61,365 nt of DNA, taken from Bacteroidales bacterium. Lineage in GTDB: Bacteria > Bacteroidota > Bacteroidia > Bacteroidales > UBA4417. The stretch lies in NCBI GenBank assembly GCA_030654075.1, contig JAURYB010000192.1, positions 1 to 61,365 on the forward strand, given 5' to 3'. Under the pieces are notes generated by a model that was not told the DNA's origin, made no database searches, and was given only the letters and a program-made list of their open reading frames with translations. The translations under genes and the position numbers were made by a program. The first letter of the stretch is position 1. Each line of letters starts with the position of its first letter. Shown here piece by piece: positions 46,613 through 55,733 of the stretch.

Positions 46613-47911
46613 ATGAAAATTGTTTATCTCGGTATGACTGCCGATATTATGCATCCAGGTTTAATCAACATTATTAATGAAGCCTCGAAACACGGTGAAG
46701 TCCTGGTTGGACTGCTTACCGATTCTGCAATTGCACACTATAAACGAATGCCTTACCTCACCTACGAACAGAGGAAAATGATTGTTGAAAACGTAAGAAA
46801 CGTTTCAAGAGTAGTTCCCCAGGAAGAGTGGAGCTATGTGCCTAACCTTCTGAAATACAAACCCGATTATATTATTCATGGAGACGACTGGGTGGAAGGA
46901 CCGCTGAAAGATATCCGGGAAGATGTTATAAAAGCCATGGAGCAGATCGGCGGAAGCATCATTGAAATACCTTATACAAAAGGAATTAATTCAAGTTCGC
47001 TTGATCGGGATATCAAAGTTATTGGCACCACTCCGGATGTGCGTTTGAAATCCTTACGCAGATTGCTTCACGCCAAACCACTTGTCAGGATACTGGAAGC
47101 CCATAACGGCTTATGTGGTTTAATCATTGAGAGTCTTGAAATCCAGAAAGGGAACAGACTTTTATCCTTCGACGGGATTTGGTCGAGTAGTTTAACCGAT
47201 TCAACAAGCAAGGGCAAGCCGGATATTGAAGCGGTTGATCTTACAACCCGTATGCAGGATCTGAATAATATCCTGGAATGTACAACCAAACCCATAATTT
47301 ATGATGGCGATACAGGCGGGAAGCCAGAGCATTTTGCGTTTACGGTGCGCACGCTGGAGCGGAATGGTATTTCGGCTGTTATTATTGAAGATAAAGTAGG
47401 ACTGAAGAAAAATTCACTTTTCGGTACCGAAGTAGCACAGCAACAGGCTACTATCGATGAATTTTGCGAGAAAATTCAAACAGGCAAAAGATCTGCAATA
47501 ACCAATGATTTTATGATTATTGCCAGGATCGAAAGCCTGATCTGCGGCGGAACAATCAGTAATGCTCTTGAACGCGCATTAGCTTATATTGATTCAGGTG
47601 CCGATGGAATCATGATCCATAGCAAAGATAAAAGTGGCAGCGATATTAAGGAATTTTGTCATTTGCTGCGTGAGAAAAACAGTGCTATTCCCATTGTTGT
47701 TGTTCCTACAACTTACAATTCCATTTATGAAGAAGAACTGCAGAACTGGGGCGCAAACATTGTGATTTACGCAAATCATATGTTACGCGCTGCCTATCCC
47801 GCCATGGTAAAAGCGGCTACTTCGATTCTGAACAACGAACGCTCCACCGAAGCAGGTGAAATCTGTATGCCGATAAAGCAAATTTTAGAATTAATTCCTG
47901 GTACCAAATAA
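46613..47911 (+). CDS. pepM: Phosphoenolpyruvate mutase with N-terminal cytidylyltransferase-like domain
   Basis: 432 residues. The N-terminal domain (1-130) has a nucleotidyltransferase start (VYLGMTADIMHPGLINIINE) and a C-terminal GINSSSLDRDIK. The second His of the HxGH motif is replaced by Leu (HPGL). The PEP mutase domain (about 145-432) has GIWSSSL, IIYDGDTGGKPEHF (metal-binding Asp residues) and the diagnostic IIEDKVGLKKNSLFG. The enzyme converts phosphoenolpyruvate to phosphonopyruvate, the entry step of nearly all phosphonate biosynthesis. It starts an operon with ppd, phnW and a nucleotidyltransferase gene. The fused N-terminal domain may be catalytically dead because of the HPGL change. 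Confidence 0.95.
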   Translation: MKIVYLGMTADIMHPGLINIINEASKHGEVLVGLLTDSAIAHYKRMPYLTYEQRKMIVENVRNVSRVVPQEEWSYVPNLLKYKPDYIIHGDDWVEGPLKDIREDVIKAMEQIGGSIIEIPYTKGINSSSLDRDIKVIGTTPDVRLKSLRRLLHAKPLVRILEAHNGLCGLIIESLEIQKGNRLLSFDGIWSSSLTDSTSKGKPDIEAVDLTTRMQDLNNILECTTKPIIYDGDTGGKPEHFAFTVRTLERNGISAVIIEDKVGLKKNSLFGTEVAQQQATIDEFCEKIQTGKRSAITNDFMIIARIESLICGGTISNALERALAYIDSGADGIMIHSKDKSGSDIKEFCHLLREKNSAIPIVVVPTTYNSIYEEELQNWGANIVIYANHMLRAAYPAMVKAATSILNNERSTEAGEICMPIKQILELIPGTK

Positions 47912-47915
47912 GCTT

Positions 47916-49046
47916 ATGTTAGATGTAAAAAAGACCGTTGGTTTGCTTTTCGGGAATGAAGTGAGTTTTTTCACTGGTGTACCGGATTCACTTCTTAAAG
48001 ATTTCTGCGCCTGCATAACCGATACAGTTTCTCCTGAAAATAATATTGTTGCAGCCAATGAAGGAGCTGCGGTAGCCATGGCAGCGGGGAATTTCCTCGC
48101 CACCGGTAAAATTCCGCTGGTTTATATGCAGAACTCAGGCCTTGGGAATGCCGTAAATCCTTTATTATCACTGGTTGATGACGAAGTGTACAGCATTCCG
48201 CTGATTCTGTTTATTGGATGGCGTGGCGAACCTGGAGTTAAAGATGAGCCTCAGCATAAGAAGCAGGGAAAAGTAACCATCGCTTTGCTCGAAGCAATGC
48301 AGATACCAACTATCATTCTGGATTCGGACGATGCCATTGCTGCCGGACAACTGGTCCAGGTGATTTCCCAGGCTAAGCAGACTAATACTCCGCGTGCGGT
48401 TGTTATCCGTAAAGATACATTTGGAAGCTACGAGCAGCAGAAGAAAATAACGAATCAATTTCCGCTCAGTCGCGAAGAAGCGGTAAAGCTTTTTGTCGAT
48501 ACTGTTAATCCAGCTGATATAGCGGTAACTACAACCGGTAAACTATCGAGGGAATTGTTCGAATACCGCGATTTAACAGGAACCGGGCATGCGAATGATT
48601 TCCTTACCGTTGGCTCCATGGGCCACAGCAGCAGCATCGCTTTAGGCATTGCCATTGCTAAACCCGGGCGTACAATCTGGTGCCTTGATGGCGACGGGGC
48701 AATTATTATGCATATGGGTGCCGTAACAACAATCGGCAGCATAGCTCCGGCAAATTACAGGCATATCGTTTTTAACAACGGCATGCACGAATCAGTTGGC
48801 GTGCAGGCAACCTGCGCATTCGGGCTCGATTTTTCGGCAATTGCAAAAGGCTGCCGGTATAAAGCATATTGGAAAGCAGAAAACGCAGATGAATTTATTA
48901 ATGCGATAAAGCAAGCTCAAAATTCTGAAGGCCCGGTTTTAATTGAAGTTTTGGTTAATGCCAAATCGCGGAAGGACCTTGGCCGACCGACTATTTCGCC
49001 CGTGATGAATAAAATTGATTTTATCTCGAACTTATCAGCCGAATAA
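47916..49046 (+). CDS. ppd: Phosphonopyruvate decarboxylase
   Basis: 376 residues, a thiamine-diphosphate enzyme with FFTGVPDSLLKDFCACI and ANEGAAVAMAAG (cofactor Glu) at the N-terminus and WCLDGDGAIIMHMGA...FNNGMHESVG (GDG...N metal/ThDP motif) in the C-terminal half. The family match and context make it the decarboxylase that pulls the mutase reaction by turning phosphonopyruvate into phosphonoacetaldehyde. It starts 4 bp after pepM; its stop overlaps the phnW start (TAATG). Confidence 0.95.
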   Translation: MLDVKKTVGLLFGNEVSFFTGVPDSLLKDFCACITDTVSPENNIVAANEGAAVAMAAGNFLATGKIPLVYMQNSGLGNAVNPLLSLVDDEVYSIPLILFIGWRGEPGVKDEPQHKKQGKVTIALLEAMQIPTIILDSDDAIAAGQLVQVISQAKQTNTPRAVVIRKDTFGSYEQQKKITNQFPLSREEAVKLFVDTVNPADIAVTTTGKLSRELFEYRDLTGTGHANDFLTVGSMGHSSSIALGIAIAKPGRTIWCLDGDGAIIMHMGAVTTIGSIAPANYRHIVFNNGMHESVGVQATCAFGLDFSAIAKGCRYKAYWKAENADEFINAIKQAQNSEGPVLIEVLVNAKSRKDLGRPTISPVMNKIDFISNLSAE

Positions 49047-50164
49047 TGGAAACCATCAAACGTAATATTCTATTAAATCCCGGACCGGCCACTACATCCG
49101 ACACGGTAAAACAGGCAATGGTAGTCCCGGATATTTGTCCGCGCGAGACTGAGTTTTGCGATATAATGAACTCCATTAAGCTTGATCTGCCAAAGGTTGT
49201 GAATGGCCAGGATGATTATGTAGCCGTACTTTTTGCTTCTTCCGGTACGGGAGGTGTTGAATCGGCAATAACTTCTGCAGTGCCAAAAGATGGTAAAATG
49301 CTGATTGTTGAAAATGGTTCCTATGGCACCCGGATGTGTAAAATAGCTGAACGGTATTCCATTCCATATATTTCATATTCAATTGCATACGGTGATTATC
49401 CCGACGTAAAAGCGATTGAATTATTGATAAAAAATGACAAGAGTATAACTCATCTTGCTGTTATCGATCACGAAACAACAACCGGTATGCGAAACCCGGT
49501 TCAGGCAATTTGCGACCTGGCACATAAATACAACATTGAGGTAATTGTAGATTGCATGAGTTCTTATGCCGGGCTGGAAATTGATCTGCAGCAATGGAAA
49601 GCCGAATACATTATTTCGTCGTCGAATAAATGCATACAAGGCATGGCGGGTTTGAGTTTTGTCATTTTTAAAAAATCGCTTCTGGATAAGATAAAAGGGA
49701 ATGCCCGTTCCTTTTACTTTGATCTTTATGAGCAATATTCAGGCTTTCAAAAGTCAGGACAAATGCAGTTTACACCTCCGGTTCAGGTTGTGTATGCGCT
49801 TCGCAAAGCAATGGATGAATTTTTCGTTGAAACTTTGCCAGGAAGACGGGCCCGTTACCGGCAGAATTACGAATCCCTTTACAATGGGCTTGAAAATTTG
49901 GGATTCCGGTTCCTGTTGCCCGAAGCACAACAATCGGGAATCTTATTGGCAATACTGGAACCCAAGAATCCGGAATATAATTTCGATGTCATGCATGACT
50001 TTCTTTACCATAGAAATTTTACTATTTATCCCGGCAAAGGAGCCAAAGAAGCCACATTCCGGCTATCCGTTTTAGGTGATCTTCACAAAAGTGATATTGA
50101 AGGATTTTTATCCACGCTCAGCGATTACCTGGTTGAGGTTAGAATTAATAAGCTTGTTTACTAG
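49046..50164 (+). CDS. phnW: 2-aminoethylphosphonate--pyruvate transaminase
   Basis: 372 residues of aminotransferase class V type: NILLNPGPATTSDTVKQAMV at the N-terminus, LFASSGTGGVESAI, DHETTTGMRNPV, VDCMSSYAG and the PLP lysine in SSSNKCIQGMAGLSF (Lys195). In this operon it works in the biosynthetic direction, making 2-aminoethylphosphonate from phosphonoacetaldehyde. The start overlaps the ppd stop by one base. The C-terminal YPGKGAKEATFRLSVLGDL is typical of PhnW. Confidence 0.95.
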   Translation: METIKRNILLNPGPATTSDTVKQAMVVPDICPRETEFCDIMNSIKLDLPKVVNGQDDYVAVLFASSGTGGVESAITSAVPKDGKMLIVENGSYGTRMCKIAERYSIPYISYSIAYGDYPDVKAIELLIKNDKSITHLAVIDHETTTGMRNPVQAICDLAHKYNIEVIVDCMSSYAGLEIDLQQWKAEYIISSSNKCIQGMAGLSFVIFKKSLLDKIKGNARSFYFDLYEQYSGFQKSGQMQFTPPVQVVYALRKAMDEFFVETLPGRRARYRQNYESLYNGLENLGFRFLLPEAQQSGILLAILEPKNPEYNFDVMHDFLYHRNFTIYPGKGAKEATFRLSVLGDLHKSDIEGFLSTLSDYLVEVRINKLVY

Positions 50165-50200
50165 TTTTAATGATAAGCAAACTATGGCAGGGCTCTCTTT

Positions 50201-50926
50201 ATGGTAACAACAGCAGTAATAATGGCAGCCGGTATGGGAACCCGTTTCGGGGATATGACCGCCGAAATTCCGAAAGGATTTATTAAAGCCGGCGACAAAC
50301 CGATGATCATAGGTTCTGTTGAAACCTTGCTGGCTTCAGGAATAAAAAGGATAATTATAGGAACCGGGTTTAAGAAAGAATTGTACGAAGATCTTGCCAG
50401 GGAATATCCCGGGATTGAATGCGTTTTCAGCCCTGTTTATGATTCCACCAACAGCATGTACACCCTTTGGAATTGCAGGCAGGCAATAGGAGAAGAAGAT
50501 TTTTTAGTACTGGAATCCGATCTTGTTTTTGAAAAAAAAGCAATAGTTGAATTGCTCCTGGATCATCACTCAAACAGTATGCTTTGCGCCGATGTAACCA
50601 AGTTCCAGGATTCGTATTTCCTGGAATACAATCACAACCTTGAACTTGTGAATTGTTCTGTGAATAAGAATGATTTAAACGTCTGCGGCGAAATGGTCGG
50701 GATACATAAACTGAGCAATTCTTTTTACAAAGAACTCTGTTCCTATTATTCCGGTATCGTTGAAGCAAAACCAAAAATGGGTTATGAATTTGCTTTGCTG
50801 CACCTGGCACAAACCTTCGAGCCGATTCATGTGCTTAAAATCCCCGATTTGGTCTGGTACGAAATTGATGATTCCGACGACCTGGTTTTTGCCGAGAAAA
50901 ACATTATAGTGAAGTTGAAAGATTAA
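50201..50926 (+). CDS. pntC: Nucleotidyltransferase, probable CTP:2-aminoethylphosphonate cytidylyltransferase (PntC-like)
   Basis: 241 residues of NTP_transferase fold with the signature AVIMAAGMGTRFGDM...EIPKGF (nucleotide loop and Lys), VYDSTNSMYTLWNCRQA, FLVLESDLVFEKKAI (metal-binding Asp region) and WYEIDDSDDL at the C-terminus. It resembles LicC/PntC-type cytidylyltransferases that activate phosphocholine or AEP. It lies 36 bp after phnW. In Treponema PntC is linked with PhnW, so activation of AEP to CMP-AEP is the likely function here. The substrate is assigned from context. Confidence 0.82.
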   Translation: MVTTAVIMAAGMGTRFGDMTAEIPKGFIKAGDKPMIIGSVETLLASGIKRIIIGTGFKKELYEDLAREYPGIECVFSPVYDSTNSMYTLWNCRQAIGEEDFLVLESDLVFEKKAIVELLLDHHSNSMLCADVTKFQDSYFLEYNHNLELVNCSVNKNDLNVCGEMVGIHKLSNSFYKELCSYYSGIVEAKPKMGYEFALLHLAQTFEPIHVLKIPDLVWYEIDDSDDLVFAEKNIIVKLKD

Positions 50927-50970
50927 CTTTTATAGGTTTCGGTATGATGAAACAAGTATTCCCTTTTCAC

Positions 50971-52218
50971 TTACTTTTTCACAACTATCTTTTTGGTTTT
51001 CACATATTCCCCTGCCTGCAAACGGTAAAAATATGTCCCGTTAGTCAATTGACTGCCATTTAACTCCACCTCGTGCTTGCCTGCCTGCTGCTGTTCGTTC
51101 ACAAGTTTAGCCACTTGTTGCCCGAATATGTTGTAAACCGTTAGCTTTACAAACGAAGAGCGGGGGAGTTGGTACTGAATGGTTGTGGATAAAAAGAATG
51201 GGTTAGGATAATTCTGATCCAATGAAAATACCTGGCCGGTAACTGGCTCTGAAACTGACGTTGTACCTTGCTTTTTATATTGATACAGTGTCCCTCCCGA
51301 TCCGGTTATCCATCCGTGATCAGCATCCGGAAACGAAACGCTGTATAAAAACGCATCACCTATGTCTGTGTGAATTGTCCACGTCACGCCTCCGTCGCCG
51401 GAGCGAAAAATAACTCCAAACGAACCTACCGCCCATCCGTCGTCGTTAGTAAAAAAAATACCGTTACTGCCATCGCTTGTTGATTCAGGAATCCAGGTGT
51501 TTCCTCCGTCACCGGTCCTGAGCACCGCACCGGAAATTGCTGCCCAGCCACGGCTTGCATCCGCGAAGAAAAGATCACTGATTCCGTATGTATCGCGGCC
51601 AAAAGCTGTTGGAGTAACAACCACCGTCCAACTCGCGCCGCCATCGTTGGTTCTCAGCACCGATGCGAAATCGCCACCCGCCCAGCCATCATTAATGGTC
51701 GCAAAAAAGACAGTTTTTAAATTTATCGAAGTTACGGTTGGTGCTTTGACCCATGAAGTACCGCCATCTTTAGTGCGGTAGATTGTGCCATTATCGCCTA
51801 CTGTCCATCCGTTATTGACATCCTTAAAAAAAACGTCGCGCAATAAATTATAGGGATATGTTGGAGACGGACCGGGGGTTTGATTTATCCAGGTTGTCCC
51901 GCCGTCAGAAGTATGCCTGATAATGATGCTGCCATCAGCTGCCCAGGCGTTATTCATATCAACAGCTGAGAATCCTGAAATGTCGCTGTAATATCCTGTT
52001 GAATAGGTAGTAAACGACAAGCCACCATCGGTTGTTTTCAAAATATTATTTTTTGTCGTGCCGCCGGTTCCTCCCGCAATCCAGCCATGGGTAGAATCTA
52101 TAAAACAAGAACACCAGAGATTCAGTGTTGTGCCTGTGTTTATCTTTTCCCAGGTTTGGGCTTGAGAAACAAATGTTACCAATAAAAAGACTGAAGCAAT
52201 TAGCAGATGTTTTATCAT
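50971..52218 (-). CDS. T9SS-exported YCF48-like beta-propeller protein
   Basis: 415 residues with a signal peptide ending VTFVSQAQ. Residues about 25-310 form seven or so YCF48/BNR-like blades (GWTVGDNGTIYRTKDGGTSW, GWAGGDFASVLRTNDGGASW, DGWAVGSFGVIFRSGDGGVT). A type A T9SS sorting domain forms the C-terminus (LDQNYPNPFFLSTTIQY to KKIVVKK). A secreted or surface-attached propeller; the ligand is unknown. It is the last of three minus-strand genes with gaps of about 40 bp. Confidence 0.9.
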   Translation of the reverse strand: MIKHLLIASVFLLVTFVSQAQTWEKINTGTTLNLWCSCFIDSTHGWIAGGTGGTTKNNILKTTDGGLSFTTYSTGYYSDISGFSAVDMNNAWAADGSIIIRHTSDGGTTWINQTPGPSPTYPYNLLRDVFFKDVNNGWTVGDNGTIYRTKDGGTSWVKAPTVTSINLKTVFFATINDGWAGGDFASVLRTNDGGASWTVVVTPTAFGRDTYGISDLFFADASRGWAAISGAVLRTGDGGNTWIPESTSDGSNGIFFTNDDGWAVGSFGVIFRSGDGGVTWTIHTDIGDAFLYSVSFPDADHGWITGSGGTLYQYKKQGTTSVSEPVTGQVFSLDQNYPNPFFLSTTIQYQLPRSSFVKLTVYNIFGQQVAKLVNEQQQAGKHEVELNGSQLTNGTYFYRLQAGEYVKTKKIVVKK

Positions 52219-52260
52219 TCGGTTTGGACTTTAACTTATATATTTCAATGCTCGATGATT

Positions 52261-53700
52261 TTATTGCTTTATGAATTTCTGAACGCTTATACTCTTCCCT
52301 TTTTTCACTTGTATAAAATAAATACCCACCGGGAAATCAAAGGTAGGGATATTAAATTCTTGTCCTGGATTCAAATTTTTGGATTGATAAATTTCTTTCC
52401 CATGCATATCAATAACGGTAATCTCATTTATGTTTTCCAAACTTCGTACTTTAATTTCGCGGCTTGCCGGATTCGGGGAAATGATAAACGGCATATCCGT
52501 AGAGGAAAATTCTTTTAATCCAACCACATCACCTGTCGGGTTGCGTTTGTAGTATATTTCATCGTTTCCATCGCGGCTTTCCTGCCATACCACATGCACA
52601 GCTGTACCTGATAATGCAATGGAAGGATACTGCGAATAACCAAAGTTATTAGTCAGCCTTGTATCTGCTCCCCAGCTTGCGCCTCCATCTGTTGAGCGTT
52701 GGCAGTATATCTCATAGTTTCCGTCACGATTGTCGTACCATACAACAGAAACCACTGCACCGGATGCTGCGACAGAAGAATTATGCGAATCGTGAGGGGA
52801 GCTGTTTGTTAGCCGTGTATCTGTTCCCCAGCTGATGCCTGCATCAGTCGAGCGTTTGAGATAGATATCCGAGTAATTCCCATTACGATCGTCTTCCCAT
52901 ACCACATTTACAGTTGAGCCGATTACTGAAACAGCTGGAGAATAGGACTGAAGAGGATTGTTTGTCAAGCGTGTGTCTGAACCCCAGGTTAGGCCTGTAT
53001 CTGATGAGCGTTTGTAGTAAATCTCATAGTTTCCATCACGATTATCTGCCCATGCAACAAATACATCTGAACCTGACACCGTAACTGAAGGCCGGTCCAA
53101 ATCAACAGAATTATTTGTCAACCGGGTATCTGGTCCCCAGTTTGCACCTGAATCTGTTGAGCGTTTGTAGTATATTTCATCGTTTCCGTCACGATCGTCA
53201 CTCCAAATTACATGGACAGTTGATCCGGATACTGTTACAGATGAGCCCCACGAAGAACCAGGGTCATCCGTTAGTCGGGTATCGGTTCCCCAACTAGTAC
53301 CACCATCGGTCGAGCGTTTGTAGTATATTTCATAGTTTCCGTCACGCTCATCGACCCATAACACATGCACCACCGGGCCGGAAACTGCAACAGAAGGAAA
53401 GAGTGACTCCTGATAGACTCCTCCATTTATAATTACCTGATATTTAATTGTCAGCCGTATATCTTGCCCCCAGCTAACGCCTCCGTCCGTGGTGCGTTTG
53501 TAGTAAATCTCAGAATGCTGAACCTCACGAAAATCTCGCCATACAACATGGACTGTATCCCCGCTTGATGCCACACAGCGATTCGATAATGACTGGGAGA
53601 CTGAAGGGTCATTTGTCAGCCGTACATCAGGCTGCCATTGGGCTTGTGACAAAAGTGTACCTAAGATGAAGATTGAGGATAATAGTAGCAGTTTTATCAT
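52261..53700 (-). CDS. T9SS-exported sialidase-fold (BNR-repeat) protein, copy 1
   Basis: 479 residues with a signal peptide ending LLSQAQ. About seven repeats of ~57 residues follow, each with EIYYKRSTDGGTSWG, DTRLTND and a VHVIWSDDRDGNDE-type strand, the Asp-box pattern of six- or seven-bladed sialidase-like propellers. The C-terminal T9SS domain runs from ISPNPASREIKVRS to VQKFIKQ. The regular repeats lack the Arg triad of true sialidases as far as I can see, so binding is more likely than catalysis. It is a tandem paralogue of the gene at 53739-55148. Confidence 0.88.
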   Translation of the reverse strand: MIKLLLLSSIFILGTLLSQAQWQPDVRLTNDPSVSQSLSNRCVASSGDTVHVVWRDFREVQHSEIYYKRTTDGGVSWGQDIRLTIKYQVIINGGVYQESLFPSVAVSGPVVHVLWVDERDGNYEIYYKRSTDGGTSWGTDTRLTDDPGSSWGSSVTVSGSTVHVIWSDDRDGNDEIYYKRSTDSGANWGPDTRLTNNSVDLDRPSVTVSGSDVFVAWADNRDGNYEIYYKRSSDTGLTWGSDTRLTNNPLQSYSPAVSVIGSTVNVVWEDDRNGNYSDIYLKRSTDAGISWGTDTRLTNSSPHDSHNSSVAASGAVVSVVWYDNRDGNYEIYCQRSTDGGASWGADTRLTNNFGYSQYPSIALSGTAVHVVWQESRDGNDEIYYKRNPTGDVVGLKEFSSTDMPFIISPNPASREIKVRSLENINEITVIDMHGKEIYQSKNLNPGQEFNIPTFDFPVGIYFIQVKKGKSISVQKFIKQ

Positions 53701-53738
53701 ATTAAAGTTCTGAATCGTTTAATCAATGTTAGATTGCT

Positions 53739-55148
53739 TTATAACTTAATGAATTTCTGTACACTTATTCTCTCCCCGTTTTTCAGCCTGATAAGGTAAA
53801 TCCCGGCAGGGAAACCAGAAGTCGGAATATGAAGTTCAGGAGTTGAATTTAGAACACTGGTATAATAAATCTGTTTCCCATATATATCGGAGATGCTAAG
53901 TTCGCTTATGTTTTCCAAACTGCGCACTTTTATTTCTGAGCTTGCCGGATTTGGGGAAACGGTAAACTGCATATCTGAAGAAGACAACTCTTTGAGTCCA
54001 ACTTCACTATTTGCCAGGTTGCGTTTGTAGTAAATATCAGATCCATCACGGGTGTCAGTCCAAACAACATGTACTGCCCGGACGGAGGATGAGATATATG
54101 GATGCATTGATAGCGCAGCGTTATTGGTTAGTCTTGTATCGGCTCCCCAGCTTAGTCCTCCGTCTTTTGAACCTTTGTAATATATTTCGTAATTCCCTTC
54201 ACGGTTGTCATCCCAAACCACATGAACATCTGAACCAGATGCCGCAATAGATGAAAATAAGGAGGAAGAAGTATAATTTGTAGTCAGCCTGGTATCGGTT
54301 TCCCAGGTTATGCCACTGTCAGCAGAATGTTTATAATATATCTCATATTTAAAACTGTTGCGCGAGTCGAGCCACGCAACACGAACTGATGATCCCGATA
54401 CGGAGAGAGAAGGTGAATTTGTAATAACATTGTCAATAGAAAGCAGTATGCTGGCTTCCCAGGTTAGTCCACCATCCTTTGAGCGTTTATAGCTGGTTTT
54501 CCCAAGAGCATTCCATACCACATTTACCACTGAACCGGATACGGATACAGAAGGGCTACCACCAGGTTCTATCAGCTTTGTATCAGGGCCCCAGCTTATT
54601 CCTCCATCTGTCGAGCGTTTGTAGTAACTCTTGGTAGTGACTTCACGGTAGTCGTCCCAAACCACAAACACCAACTGACCGGAAACCGATACAGAAGGAC
54701 TATCTGATTGTGCAGGGTCATTGGTAAGTCTTGTGTCTGTTCCCCAGCTTGTGCCTCCATCGGTGGAGCGACTGTAATAGATTTCATAATTATTATCATA
54801 GATACCATCACGTTTATCGGACCATACTATAATTACTACTGAACCTGACACGGATAGAGAAGGAGCCGTTGAAGTAAAAACATTATTCGAAATCCTGGTA
54901 TCCGGGCTCCAACTCAAGCCGCCATCAACCGAGCGTTTATAATATATTTCATTGCTGGTGCCATCACGGTTATCCTTCCATACCACATGTACAGTATCTC
55001 CGCTGGAAGCGATACAATGTGCATTCGGTAAACCATCCATTTGAGAACTACCCGGGTCATTGGTCAGCGGCACATCCGACTGCCATTGGGCTTGTGAAAA
55101 AAGAGCTCCTAATAGGAGAAAAGATATGAAAAGTAAGTGTTTTCTCAT
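53739..55148 (-). CDS. T9SS-exported sialidase-fold (BNR-repeat) protein, copy 2
   Basis: 469 residues with a signal peptide ending ALFSQAQ. The repeats have the same design as its neighbour (EIYYSRSTDGGTSWGTDTRL, VHVVWDDNREGNYEIYYKGS). The last ~75 residues are almost the same T9SS domain (VSPNPASSEIKVRSLENISE to VQKFIKL). The two genes are 38 bp apart and clearly arose by tandem duplication, with blade sequences having diverged more than the tail. A TATATTTG box upstream may drive the three-gene group. Confidence 0.88.
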   Translation of the reverse strand: MRKHLLFISFLLLGALFSQAQWQSDVPLTNDPGSSQMDGLPNAHCIASSGDTVHVVWKDNRDGTSNEIYYKRSVDGGLSWSPDTRISNNVFTSTAPSLSVSGSVVIIVWSDKRDGIYDNNYEIYYSRSTDGGTSWGTDTRLTNDPAQSDSPSVSVSGQLVFVVWDDYREVTTKSYYKRSTDGGISWGPDTKLIEPGGSPSVSVSGSVVNVVWNALGKTSYKRSKDGGLTWEASILLSIDNVITNSPSLSVSGSSVRVAWLDSRNSFKYEIYYKHSADSGITWETDTRLTTNYTSSSLFSSIAASGSDVHVVWDDNREGNYEIYYKGSKDGGLSWGADTRLTNNAALSMHPYISSSVRAVHVVWTDTRDGSDIYYKRNLANSEVGLKELSSSDMQFTVSPNPASSEIKVRSLENISELSISDIYGKQIYYTSVLNSTPELHIPTSGFPAGIYLIRLKNGERISVQKFIKL

Positions 55149-55196
55149 ATTGATTTTGTTTTAATTAGATGTGTGCCTAAAGATTATCAGCTTCAA

Positions 55197-55204
55197 CAAA
55201 TATA
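55197..55204 (-). promoter_or_regulatory. Candidate -7 promoter box for the BNR/YCF48 gene group
   Basis: The minus strand reads TATATTTG (TAnnTTTG consensus) about 50 bp before the first of three closely spaced T9SS-cargo genes. The -33 region is AT-rich without a clear TTTG. Confidence 0.5.
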
Positions 55205-55733
55205 GATATAAATATAATTAAATGTATATTATTAACTAAATCAGGGTATTAATTCCGGAATTGCAAAAAAATCATAGGTGTAATATGCCTGTATGCAATC
55301 TGAACAATTGGCATATGACAACAGCAGTCTGTCTGTTTTATCAGGTAAACTGCTGTTTTATGAATTTTAAAGATTATACTTCCCAAGCCATGCAGATACT
55401 TCCACAAATGTTATTGTACGGATATCCCCTTTATGCAACGGGCCGAAAATCCATCTTTCCATGAACCTGCTTTTCCGAAAATACTGCTTGTATTATAGTT
55501 CATATATACGTGTCAAGCTTCGGTGGTTGAGGTTGCAGTCGAACGCCAATACCATCCATATTTTCCATTATAGTAGAATGAACCATACGAATGATAGCAG
55601 TTACCGCCGGGAAGAGCTGTAAAACCGCTGCTGTTATAGATCCTCGGTTTTTATTTTGAGAAAAGTAAATAGAAAAGACGTAAAGATGATTTTATTCTGT
55701 TTCACCGTTATTTCTTAATTGGGTGAATGGTTT
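55205..55733. other. Intergenic region holding a FISUMP gene remnant
   Basis: About 530 bp without an intact gene. Apart from the FISUMP remnant at 55513-55637 I see only AT-rich sequence. Confidence 0.5.
55513..55637 (-). pseudogene. C-terminal remnant of a FISUMP-domain gene
   Basis: The minus strand reads YNSSGFTALPGGNCYHSYGS and YNGKYGWYWRSTATSTTEA before a stop. It matches the conserved C-terminal part of the FISUMP domain (compare NSSGFTALGGGWRNDYVSYY in the gene at 59297-60574). No start or N-terminal part remains. Confidence 0.75.
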
